From: Pseudomonas oryzicola
Lineage (GTDB): Bacteria > Pseudomonadota > Gammaproteobacteria > Pseudomonadales > Pseudomonadaceae
NCBI RefSeq assembly: GCF_014269185.2
Contig: NZ_JABWRZ020000001.1
Location: forward strand, 1,327,001-1,391,000
Length of the DNA: 64,000 nt
Direction of reading: 5' to 3'
The notes under the pieces are model-generated. The model had not been told where the DNA came from. It worked only from the letters and a program-made list of their open reading frames with translations, and searched no databases. Shown in pieces: positions 56,939-64,000 of this stretch (its first letter is position 1; each line of letters starts with the position of its first letter). The position numbers were made by a program, and so were the translations under genes.

Positions 56939-57412
56939 TTATTCTTCGCCCATCTGCGACTGCAGGTAGTTTTCGATACCGACCTTGTCGATGAGCCCCA
57001 GCTGGGTTTCCAGCCAGTCGATGTGTTCTTCCTCGGCTTCGAGGATGTCTTCGAGGATGTCACGCGAGCCGAAGTCGCCAGCGGTTTCGCAGTGGGCGAT
57101 GGCTGCCTTGAGGTCGACCAGGCCTTTCTGTTCGATCTTCAGGTCGCATTCGAGCATTTCTTTGGTGTGCTCGCCGATCAGCAGCTTGCCCAGGTCCTGG
57201 ACGTTGGGGATGCCTTCGAGGAAGAGAATACGCTTGATCAGTTTGTCAGCGTGCTTCATCTCGTCGATGGATTCCTTGTACTCGTGCTTGCCGAGTTTGT
57301 TCAGGCCCCAATCTTCGTACATGCGCGCGTGCAGGAAGTACTGGTTGATCGCGACCAGCTCGTTTCCGAGGATCTTGTTGAGATGCTGGATGACGCTTAC
57401 GTCGCCTTTCAT
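56939..57412 (-). CDS. bfr: Bacterioferritin
   Basis: Iron-storage protein that forms a 24-subunit haem-containing shell. 157 residues; ferroxidase ligands E18, E51 and H54 are seen, with M52 as haem ligand, and the late EEEHIDW segment completes the di-iron site. It is encoded just downstream of bfd, its ferredoxin partner, as in other pseudomonads. Confidence 0.96.
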   Translation of the reverse strand: MKGDVSVIQHLNKILGNELVAINQYFLHARMYEDWGLNKLGKHEYKESIDEMKHADKLIKRILFLEGIPNVQDLGKLLIGEHTKEMLECDLKIEQKGLVDLKAAIAHCETAGDFGSRDILEDILEAEEEHIDWLETQLGLIDKVGIENYLQSQMGEE

Positions 57413-57570
57413 GTCGGGTTCCTGCCCTGTAGAAGTGTGCCAATACCCTGAAGTTTGAGCCTGATACCCAGGTGTGTCAAACCTAAGTTATTGAATAATA
57501 AATGAAAATTAATAGGAATAAGAATGTTTGTGAACCGCGTTGGAACGCTAACTTATTGAAATTCGGGCAT

Positions 57571-57598
57571 AAAAAAACCGGACACAAGGTCCGGTTCT
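57571..57598 (-). terminator. Rho-independent terminator after bfd
   Basis: On the minus strand CCGGACC-TTGT-GTCCGG is followed by TTTTTTTA. It isolates bfd from bfr and ends 15 bases past the bfd stop. Confidence 0.88.
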
Positions 57599-57612
57599 TT
57601 GCATTCTGGGTT

Positions 57613-57831
57613 TCAGGCGGCGGTAAATTCTACCGGGTAGGGCAGGGCTGCCTGGCTGACCTGAAGCTCGGTCAGGGTCTCGCGAACAACCTGCTTGGCC
57701 ACGCAGGCGCATTTGCCACACTGGCTGGCGACGTTGGTCGCGGCGCGCACTTCCTTGTAACTGCAGCATCCTTCATAGATCGCATCGCGGATCTGTCCGT
57801 CGGTAACGCCGACACAAAGACACACATACAT
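57613..57831 (-). CDS. bfd: Bacterioferritin-associated ferredoxin
   Basis: Small [2Fe-2S] protein that reduces ferric iron in bacterioferritin so it can be released. 72 residues; cluster cysteines are C4 and C6 (MYVCLC) and the CGKC pair near 38-41. Induced by low iron in relatives; a Fur-like box lies upstream. Confidence 0.96.
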   Translation of the reverse strand: MYVCLCVGVTDGQIRDAIYEGCCSYKEVRAATNVASQCGKCACVAKQVVRETLTELQVSQAALPYPVEFTAA

Positions 57832-57867
57832 AGAGGCTGACCATCGTTGCTGGGCTCGATGGTGTGG

Positions 57868-57896
57868 AGCTTAATGTTAATGAGAATGCTTGTCAA
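57868..57896 (-). promoter_or_regulatory. Fur-like box upstream of bfd
   Basis: CTTAATGTTAATGAGAATGCTTG contains three AAT-type hexamers in a row (AATGTT AATGAG AATGCT), as in Pseudomonas Fur boxes, about 40-60 bp above the bfd start. It suits induction of bfd when iron is scarce. Confidence 0.55.
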
Positions 57897-58054
57897 AAGA
57901 CTTTCTGGAAGGGCCATGCTTGAGCGACCGGCGGTTGCTTCGTCGTTGGAGTCGGCCTGTCACCAGAAGCCGTGTATGATGGATGGCCTTTGTTGGATGT
58001 CGGGCAGCCTGTCTGGCCCGGCAAACGGTTTTTCACCCTCATCAGGAGATTACA

Positions 58055-58657
58055 ATGAGCGTACTCGTTGGTAAGAAAGCCCCCGATTTCACCGTTCCGG
58101 CCGTGCTGGGCAATGGCGAGATCGTCGACAGCTTCAACCTGGCTTCGGCCATCAAGGGCAAGTACGGCCTGGTGTTCTTCTACCCGCTGGACTTCACCTT
58201 CGTCTGCCCGTCCGAGCTGATCGCCCTGGACAACCGCATCCCTGATTTCCAGGCGCGCAACGTTGAAGTGATCGGTGTTTCGATCGACTCGCACTTCACC
58301 CACAACGCCTGGCGTAACACTCCGGTCAACAACGGCGGTATCGGTCAGGTCAAGTACACCCTGGCTGCCGACATGACCCACGAAATCTGCAAAGCCTACG
58401 ACGTCGAGTCCGAAGGCGGCGTGGCCTTCCGTGGCGCCTTCCTGATCGACACCAACGGTGTTGTCCGTTCGCAGATCATCAACGACCTGCCACTGGGCCG
58501 TAACATGGACGAGCTGCTGCGCCTGGTCGACGCCCTGCAGTTCCACGAAGAGCACGGCGAAGTCTGCCCTGCCAACTGGAAGAAAGGCGACAAAGGCATG
58601 AACGCTTCGCCAGAAGGCGTTGCTGCCTACCTGAGCGAGAACGCTGGCAAGCTGTAA
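58055..58657 (+). CDS. Typical 2-Cys peroxiredoxin (AhpC/Prx1 type)
   Basis: Reduces hydrogen peroxide and organic hydroperoxides. 200 residues; peroxidatic C51 in DFTFVCPSE and resolving C171 in GEVCPANW mark a 2-Cys enzyme. AGGAGATT precedes the ATG at 58055, which is preferred over an earlier in-frame ATG. It lies beside bfd and bfr, an iron/peroxide setting. No ahpF partner is adjacent. Confidence 0.95.
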   Translation: MSVLVGKKAPDFTVPAVLGNGEIVDSFNLASAIKGKYGLVFFYPLDFTFVCPSELIALDNRIPDFQARNVEVIGVSIDSHFTHNAWRNTPVNNGGIGQVKYTLAADMTHEICKAYDVESEGGVAFRGAFLIDTNGVVRSQIINDLPLGRNMDELLRLVDALQFHEEHGEVCPANWKKGDKGMNASPEGVAAYLSENAGKL

Positions 58658-58675
58658 TTGCCACGCGCATGAAAA

Positions 58676-58703
58676 AACCGGCCCTGGTGGCCGGTTTTTT
58701 TTT
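58676..58703 (+). terminator. Rho-independent terminator after the peroxiredoxin gene
   Basis: ACCGGCC and GGCCGGT make a 7-bp stem with a 5-base loop, followed by a run of more than eight T residues. Confidence 0.93.
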
Positions 58704-58754
58704 GCCGTGCTGTACCGGCCTCTTCGTAGGGCCGGCCGCGAATACGACCTCGGA

Positions 58755-59429
58755 TCAATCGTTGAAGTCGCGCCAGCCGCCCATTTCCTTCCAGCGGTTG
58801 ACGATGCCGCAGAACAGCTCGGCGGTCTTCTCGGTGTCATAACGGGCCGAGTGCGCCTCACGCCCGTCAAAGTCGATGTCGGCGCTCTGGCAGGCGCGCG
58901 CCAGTACGGTCTGGCCATAGGCCAGGCCCGCCAGGGTAGCGGTGTCGAAGCTGGAGAATGGGTGGAACGGGTTGCGCTTGAGGTCGTTGCGCATCACTGC
59001 TGCATTGAGGAAGCCAAGGTCGAAGCTGCTGTTATGGCCTACCAGAATCGCCCGCTTGCAGCCATTGGCCTTGAGCGCCTTGCGTACGCCGCGGAAGATG
59101 TCGGTCAGCGCGCTCTCCTCGCTCACCGCCATGCGCAGCGGGTGATCCAGCTTGATGCCGGTGAACTCCAGTGCGGCCGGCTCGATGTTGGCGCCTTCAA
59201 AGGGCTCAACACGGTGGAAGTAGGTGTGCTCTGGGAACAGGAAACCCTTTTCGTCCATGCCGATTGTGACTGCGGCAATTTCCAGCAGGGCGTCGGTGGC
59301 GCTGTTGAAACCACCGGTTTCAACGTCCACCACGACTGGCAGGTAGCCACGGAAGCGTTCGGCCATCGGGTGACGCGAACCGCTGCCGCCCTGGGTATCG
59401 AGGTCGTCTTCGTAGAGGTCTTCGCTCAC
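58755..59429 (-). CDS. rnt: Ribonuclease T
   Basis: 3'-5' exoribonuclease that trims tRNA CCA ends and 5S/23S rRNA. 224 residues with the DEDD motifs: DVETGG near residue 35 (first D and E), FEGANIEP, the HNSSFDLGF motif and [11 protein letters not shown] near the end. A GTG start at 59429 overlaps pyrC by 4 bp. Confidence 0.95.
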   Translation of the reverse strand: MSEDLYEDDLDTQGGSGSRHPMAERFRGYLPVVVDVETGGFNSATDALLEIAAVTIGMDEKGFLFPEHTYFHRVEPFEGANIEPAALEFTGIKLDHPLRMAVSEESALTDIFRGVRKALKANGCKRAILVGHNSSFDLGFLNAAVMRNDLKRNPFHPFSSFDTATLAGLAYGQTVLARACQSADIDFDGREAHSARYDTEKTAELFCGIVNRWKEMGGWRDFND

Positions 59430-60472
59430 GCGTTTTCCTCCAGCAGGCGCCAGCGCAGTTTTTCGCCGGCGCGCAGCGGGACTACGGTCTGCTCGCCAAA
59501 CGGCAGGCTGTCCGGGGCGGTCCATTCTTCGCGAACCAGGGTAATGGTGTCGGTGTTCGCCGGCAGGCCATAGAAGGCCGGGCCGTGCAGGCTGGCGAAG
59601 CCTTCCAGCTTGTCCAGCGCATTACGTTGCTCGAACGCTTCGGCGTACATCTCGATGGCCGCGTAGGCGGTGTAGCAACCGGCGCAACCGCAGGCGGCTT
59701 CCTTGGCGTGGCGGGCGTGCGGGGCCGAGTCGGTACCCAGGAAGAACTTCGGGTTGCCGCTGGTGGCCGCGTCCAGCAGCGCCACCTGGTGGGTGTTGCG
59801 CTTGAGGATCGGCAGGCAGTAGAAGTGCGGGCGAATGCCGCCAACCAGCATGTGGTTGCGGTTGTACAGCAGGTGTTGCGCGGTGATGGTGGCGCCGACG
59901 TTGGCCGGGGCCTCGCTGACGAACTGGGCGGCATCGCTGGTGGTGATGTGCTCGAACACCACTTTCAGTGTCGGGAAGCGCTCGACCACACGGCGCATGT
60001 GCTCGTCGATGAAGCGCTTCTCGCGGTCGAACACGTCGATCTCGCTGCGCGTCACTTCGCCGTGCACCAACAGTGGCATGCCGACTTCTGCCAGCGCCTC
60101 GAGGGCCGGGAAGATATTGTCGATGCTGGTCACGCCCGAGTCGGAGTTGGTAGTAGCACCGGCCGGGTACAGCTTGGCGGCATACACGAAGCCGCTGGCC
60201 TTGGCCGCGCGGATGTCCTCGGGGCTGGTGCGGTCGGTGAGGTACAGCACCATCAGCGGCTCGAAGCGGCTGCCGGCCGGCCGGGCGGCGAGGATGCGCT
60301 CGCGGTAGGCGCCGGCCTCGGCGGCATTGCGAACCGGTGGAACCAGGTTGGGCATGATGATGGCACGGGCGAAGGTACGCGCCACGTCGCCAACGGTGTG
60401 GGGCAGGACGGCACCATCGCGCAGATGGATGTGCCAGTCGTCGGGACGCAGGAGGGTCAGGCGATCGGACAT
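59426..60472 (-). CDS. pyrC: Dihydroorotase, type II
   Basis: Cyclises carbamoyl aspartate in pyrimidine synthesis. 348 residues: metal ligands HIHLRDG near residue 14-16, the carbamylated lysine region [17 protein letters not shown], and the second metal-ligand segments LVHGE and VFEHIT. Start at 60472. Coupled to rnt. Confidence 0.96.
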   Translation of the reverse strand: MSDRLTLLRPDDWHIHLRDGAVLPHTVGDVARTFARAIIMPNLVPPVRNAAEAGAYRERILAARPAGSRFEPLMVLYLTDRTSPEDIRAAKASGFVYAAKLYPAGATTNSDSGVTSIDNIFPALEALAEVGMPLLVHGEVTRSEIDVFDREKRFIDEHMRRVVERFPTLKVVFEHITTSDAAQFVSEAPANVGATITAQHLLYNRNHMLVGGIRPHFYCLPILKRNTHQVALLDAATSGNPKFFLGTDSAPHARHAKEAACGCAGCYTAYAAIEMYAEAFEQRNALDKLEGFASLHGPAFYGLPANTDTITLVREEWTAPDSLPFGEQTVVPLRAGEKLRWRLLEENA

Positions 60473-60602
60473 TGGGGATTCCAGGCGGGTCGAACTCAAG
60501 CCCCAATGCTACCGGAAAACCCTGGGTGGAGCACGGCTATCAAGTTTTCCGGCTGGTGTCCGATAGCCTGCAGGTAAGCCGTCAGAATTTGTGGAGCCGC
60601 CC

Positions 60603-61562
60603 GTGCGCCAGCGTTACCTAGCCCTATTGACCCTGTTCGCCAGTCTGCCGGCCGGCGCGCTGACCTTCCAGACGCGCATGGAGAATATTGCCTGGAAGGT
60701 CGAGGGTGACCAGTTCGAATGCCGGCTGGTGCAGCCGATCGACGGCTTTGGCAGTGGTGAGTTCGTCCGCCGTGCCGGCGAGCAGCCGGTGTTCCAGCTG
60801 CGCTCGGACAGCAACGCACTGGGCGCCGGTACTGCTAGCTTGCTGGCAGCCGCCGCACCGTGGCAACCCGGGCGCAGCGACATCAATCTGGGCAGCGTGC
60901 GCATGGCCCGCACTGGCGTGTTGTTCAGCTCGTCGCAGGGCCAGGCCAGTCGGCTGATCAATGGCCTGCTCGACGGCCGCAGTACCGTGGTGCGCAATTA
61001 TGCCGGCGAGGCGGGCAGGCCGATGGAAGTGCGGGTGCTGCCGGTCAGTTTTGCCAAGGCCTACAGTGACTACCAGGCCTGTGCCGGCAAGTTGCTGCCG
61101 ATGAACTATGACCAGGTGCGCCAGACCCAGGTAGGCTTCCCTGGCGGCGGTTTCGAACTGGATCAATCGGCCAAGGCGCGGCTGGATGTGATTCTCGACT
61201 ACATGAAGGCCGACCCGACAGTGAACCATGTCGAGCTCAACGGCCACTCGGACAATAGCGGTAACCGCCTGACCAACCGCGACATGTCGCGCCGCCGCGC
61301 ACTGGCGGTGGCCGATTACCTCAAGGCTCATGGCGTGCCGGAAGAGCAGATTGTGGTGCGCTTCCATGGCGAGCGCTACCCGCTGGCGAAGAACAACAGC
61401 GCGGCGAACCGGGCGCGGAATCGCCGGGTGAACATCGAGCTGGACAAGGTGGCGGTGGTTGAGAAACCAGCGGAAAAGGTGGTTGAGCAGGCGGCGCCGG
61501 CTCCAGCCAGTCCGGCTGCTACTGCGCCGGTTTCGGGGGCGCCGGCGACGAAGGCGCCCTGA
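60603..61562 (+). CDS. motY: Flagellar T-ring protein MotY
   Basis: Outer ring protein of the polar flagellar motor that anchors stator units. 319 residues from a GTG with a GGAG 6 bases upstream; an in-frame GTG 12 bp earlier is less well placed. Signal peptide (LLTLFASLPAGA), MotY-type N-terminal domain, and an OmpA peptidoglycan-binding domain (VELNGHSDNSGN, RARNRRVNIEL). The Ala/Pro-rich tail is low complexity. It is not an ordinary OmpA, as the N-terminal half is not a barrel. Confidence 0.87.
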   Translation: MRQRYLALLTLFASLPAGALTFQTRMENIAWKVEGDQFECRLVQPIDGFGSGEFVRRAGEQPVFQLRSDSNALGAGTASLLAAAAPWQPGRSDINLGSVRMARTGVLFSSSQGQASRLINGLLDGRSTVVRNYAGEAGRPMEVRVLPVSFAKAYSDYQACAGKLLPMNYDQVRQTQVGFPGGGFELDQSAKARLDVILDYMKADPTVNHVELNGHSDNSGNRLTNRDMSRRRALAVADYLKAHGVPEEQIVVRFHGERYPLAKNNSAANRARNRRVNIELDKVAVVEKPAEKVVEQAAPAPASPAATAPVSGAPATKAP

Positions 61563-61735
61563 GGTCGGATTGGCCGCCGGAGGGCATGCCGGCGCTGACC
61601 ATGGCAAGGCATGCACCTTGGCACCCTGATCCTGTTTTGACCCTTGCGCTTCAGGGTTCTGATACCGTCTTGGGCATCTATCCTGCACCCCTGATCTGAT
61701 TCCCATCGCATACCCGTCGCCCTTCCGACAGTTCC

Positions 61736-61796
61736 TGTCGCTTTGTCGTCAGAAGCTGTCGCCCCACTGTAAATTTATCTGCAACGCCGTTAGAAT
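61736..61796 (+). promoter_or_regulatory. argG promoter with tandem ArgR sites
   Basis: TGTCGC occurs at 61736 and 61757, 21 bp apart. The second has a perfect N8-AA tail and the first an N8-CA tail. A -10 TAGAAT lies at 61791-61796, so the second site covers the -35 region. The layout repeats that at argF. Confidence 0.75.
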
Positions 61797-61830
61797 CAAC
61801 GCCTTTCCGTACAACCCGTGGAGTGATGGC

Positions 61831-63048
61831 ATGGCGGACGTAAAAAAGGTCGTACTGGCGTATTCCGGCGGCCTTGATACTTCGGTGATTCTCAAATGGC
61901 TGCAGGATACCTACAACTGCGAAGTGGTGACCTTCACCGCTGACCTGGGTCAAGGCGAAGAGGTCGAGCCGGCTCGCGCCAAGGCCCAGGCAATGGGCGT
62001 TAAAGAGATCTACATCGACGACCTGCGCGAAGAGTTCGTGCGCGATTTCGTGTTCCCGATGTTCCGCGCCAACACCGTCTACGAAGGCGAGTACCTGCTG
62101 GGTACCTCCATCGCACGTCCGCTGATCGCCAAGCGCCTGATCGAAATTGCCAACGAAACCGGTGCTGACGCCATTTCCCACGGCGCAACCGGCAAGGGTA
62201 ACGACCAGGTGCGTTTCGAGCTGGGTGCCTACGCCCTGAAACCAGGTGTCAAGGTCATCGCCCCATGGCGTGAGTGGGACCTGCTGTCCCGCGAAAAGCT
62301 GATGGACTATGCCGAGAAGCACGGTATTCCGATCGAACGTCACGGCAAGAAGAAATCGCCGTACTCGATGGACGCCAACCTGCTGCACATCTCCTACGAA
62401 GGCGGTGTCCTGGAAGATACCTGGACCGAGCACGAAGAAGACATGTGGCGCTGGAGCGTCTCGCCTGAGAATGCCCCGGACCAGGCGACCTACATCGAGC
62501 TGACCTACCGCAACGGTGACATCGTTGCCATCGACGGTGTCGAGAAAACCCCGGCTACCGTGCTGGCCGACCTGAACCGTATTGGTGGTGCCAACGGCAT
62601 CGGCCGCCTCGACATCGTCGAGAACCGTTACGTCGGCATGAAGTCGCGTGGTTGCTACGAAACCCCTGGCGGCACCATCATGCTCAAGGCTCACCGTGCC
62701 ATCGAGTCGATCACCCTGGACCGTGAAGTCGCTCACCTCAAGGATGAGCTGATGCCGAAGTACGCCAGCCTGATCTACACCGGCTACTGGTGGAGCCCGG
62801 AGCGTCTGATGCTGCAGCAGATGATCGACGCTTCGCAGGTCAACGTGAACGGCGTGGTGCGCCTGAAGCTGTACAAGGGCAATGTCACCGTGGTCGGCCG
62901 CAAGTCGGACGACTCGCTGTTCGATGCCAACATCGCTACCTTCGAGGAAGATGGCGGCGCCTACAACCAGGCGGACGCTGCTGGCTTCATCAAGCTCAAC
63001 GCACTGCGTATGCGCATTGCCGCCAACAAGGGCCGTTCGCTGCTCTGA
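61831..63048 (+). CDS. argG: Argininosuccinate synthase
   Basis: Joins citrulline and aspartate using ATP, the penultimate arginine step. 405 residues with the N-type ATP-pyrophosphatase loop [11 protein letters not shown] near residue 10 and the [13 protein letters not shown] and [13 protein letters not shown] signatures. ATG 61831 starts [14 protein letters not shown]; usual length. Confidence 0.97.
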   Translation: MADVKKVVLAYSGGLDTSVILKWLQDTYNCEVVTFTADLGQGEEVEPARAKAQAMGVKEIYIDDLREEFVRDFVFPMFRANTVYEGEYLLGTSIARPLIAKRLIEIANETGADAISHGATGKGNDQVRFELGAYALKPGVKVIAPWREWDLLSREKLMDYAEKHGIPIERHGKKKSPYSMDANLLHISYEGGVLEDTWTEHEEDMWRWSVSPENAPDQATYIELTYRNGDIVAIDGVEKTPATVLADLNRIGGANGIGRLDIVENRYVGMKSRGCYETPGGTIMLKAHRAIESITLDREVAHLKDELMPKYASLIYTGYWWSPERLMLQQMIDASQVNVNGVVRLKLYKGNVTVVGRKSDDSLFDANIATFEEDGGAYNQADAAGFIKLNALRMRIAANKGRSLL

Positions 63049-63068
63049 TTGCTGGCGCATGCCATGAA

Positions 63069-63096
63069 AACCCCGGCCTGGCCGGGGTTTTTTTTT
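63069..63096 (+). terminator. Rho-independent terminator after argG
   Basis: CCCCGGC (63071-63077) and GCCGGGG (63081-63087) flank a CTG loop and run into nine T residues. Confidence 0.92.
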
Positions 63097-63120
63097 GGGC
63101 CTGATGGAGGCCTGAAACCC

Positions 63121-63603
63121 TCAGTCGCCTCGGGGTACCGCATCTTCTTCCAATGGGCTGACCGACAATTGGGCACATTGGCGTTTGTCCAGGTTGCAGA
63201 GGCGCCATGTCTTGGGTGTTTGCACGGGATGGGCAAGAACAAGCCGAAGTTGCTGTTCCATCAACTGACAGGCATCGGGCCCGGAGAACATGATCGTGAC
63301 TGGCTCGGCATGGACGGCCTCGCTGATTTCGCGAGGTGTGCTTGGTAGCGTCCTGGTATCTGGCGTAGGCGGCATGTCGCTTGCCGTTTTATCCGACGAT
63401 GGGCGGTAGAACGACTTGTAATTGAAGTTGAGTGTCAGGAAGAACAGCGCTGTCAGAAAGAATGGAAACCCCACCAGAAACCAGGTGTAGAGATTCTGGC
63501 TGGCTTCGCTGAGAAACGGCAAGGTAGCAAGTGCGGAGGATTCGATGATCCCCGCGAAGATGGCAATGATCGTCAGCGGGGCGACAGGTTGTCTTTCGGG
63601 CAT
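63121..63603 (-). CDS. Small membrane protein of unknown function
   Basis: 160 residues with two membrane helices (about 8-26 and 38-58), a Ser/Thr/Pro linker and a C-terminal region that includes Cys-containing IMFSGPDACQLMEQQL. ATG at 63603 has GGAG about 9 bases upstream; an ATG at 63630 lacks one. No family recognised. It is convergent with argG. Confidence 0.6.
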   Translation of the reverse strand: MPERQPVAPLTIIAIFAGIIESSALATLPFLSEASQNLYTWFLVGFPFFLTALFFLTLNFNYKSFYRPSSDKTASDMPPTPDTRTLPSTPREISEAVHAEPVTIMFSGPDACQLMEQQLRLVLAHPVQTPKTWRLCNLDKRQCAQLSVSPLEEDAVPRGD

Positions 63604-63963
63604 GAGGGCTGTCTCCGGCGTTTTCCCCATTGTTGTCTTACTGTGTCGCTCAACTAAAGACTGGACTGTTTCCCGGGCGGGGAATCAACGCTGTCCCGCG
63701 CTGTGGCGAGTATGTTCAGCAGGCCTTTGCTGAAGCTTTTCAAGGGAAAGAGTGGCCTGGAACGGGGCGCATGGAAAAACGGGCAATACCGTTACGCCTT
63801 TTTAAGGAAGTTTGTTGTTACAGGCGTAGTAGTTATGTGTAAGAAATTTCTGTAAGTGTTGTAGGTTTCATCTGTTCATCTGTTTCTTCGGCAAATCCTC
63901 GCGCCATCAGGTGTTCTGTCGGTTATCGTGGCGTGCCAAAGCAGAACAATGAATGGATATCGC
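63604..63963. other. 360-bp divergent spacer before the response regulator
   Basis: Holds the promoters of the membrane protein and the regulator. TGTAAG is repeated at 63838 and 63851, 13 bp apart, with the palindrome AGAAATTTCT between them, a possible operator. A 70-residue frame on the plus strand lacks a ribosome site and is not called. Confidence 0.45.
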
Positions 63964-64000
63964 ATGAATAAAGTGCTTATCGTGGATGATCATCCGGTCA
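63964..64000 (+). CDS. Response regulator, N-terminal fragment at window edge
   Basis: Only 12 codons are present: MNKVLIVDDHPV. The acidic pair followed by HP is typical of the receiver domain of NarL/FixJ-type regulators. The rest lies beyond the window. Confidence 0.6.
   Translation, partial: MNKVLIVDDHPV

Noticed and set aside
60603..61562. Generic OmpA-family outer-membrane protein
   Set aside because: The N-terminal half is not an eight-strand barrel, and sequence plus neighbours (pyrC, argG) fit MotY.
63630..63842. Plus-strand 70-codon frame before the response regulator
   Set aside because: No ribosome site, no family resemblance, and it overlaps the probable promoter region.

Overview
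The window is a gene-dense, GC-rich chromosomal segment from a fluorescent pseudomonad, most likely of the Pseudomonas putida group. The evidence is the gene content and order (lepB-rnc-era-recO-pdxJ; oprB-gcd; aatJQMP-aauSR; glpFKRD; bfr-bfd-peroxiredoxin-rnt-pyrC-motY-argG), putida-type REP palindromes in the gene gaps, and Pseudomonas-style operators (AauR, ArgR, GlpR, Fur/Zur-like). This assignment rests on reading, not on a search. I see no rRNA, tRNA, CRISPR array, insertion sequence or prophage.

Layout. 0-4.2 kb: housekeeping operon lepB, rnc, era, recO, pdxJ. 4.2-6.7 kb: a heavy-metal-type two-component system (minus strand) divergent from a small secreted protein gene. 6.8-8.5 kb: cmoA-cmoB for wobble-uridine modification. 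8.7-10.8 kb: a two-gene unit that looks like a xenorhabdolysin/YaxAB-type binary pore-forming toxin. 10.8-13.8 kb: a chagasin-like lipoprotein and a second, LonB/AsrA-like Lon protease. 13.9-20 kb: periplasmic glucose oxidation (oprB porin, PQQ glucose dehydrogenase) and a TonB receptor with a His-rich loop under a probable Zur box. 20.1-25.6 kb: a VF530-type small protein, a membrane protein, a PadR regulator with a siderophore-interacting reductase, and a divergent bifunctional penicillin-binding protein.

26-36 kb: amino-acid permease, the large helicase Lhr, a Nudix hydrolase, metR with a divergent alpha/beta hydrolase, and glpM. 35-41.5 kb: the complete acidic-amino-acid uptake system (AauS/AauR and AatJQMP) with a sigma-54 promoter and a perfect AauR-type inverted repeat. 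Divergent from it, 41.8-45.9 kb encodes a 1378-residue LRR protein with a C-terminal NEL-type E3 ubiquitin ligase domain, a probable host-directed effector. 46-51 kb: the glycerol regulon glpF-glpK-glpR-glpD. 51.3-54 kb: ybaK and argF with an orphan ABC ATPase. 54.3-56.5 kb: a stand-alone molybdopterin oxidoreductase. 56.5-63 kb: iron/redox genes (grxD, bfr, bfd, peroxiredoxin), rnt-pyrC, motY and argG. The window ends with a small membrane protein and the first codons of a response regulator.

Two themes stand out. First, two candidate eukaryote-directed weapons (the XaxAB-like pair and the NEL ligase) sit in otherwise core sequence with no mobile-element scars. Second, many regulatory sites can be read directly: matching 21-bp-spaced tandem ArgR sites before both argF and argG, the AauR/sigma-54 module, paired GlpR-like operators that help relocate the glpD start, and iron/zinc boxes.
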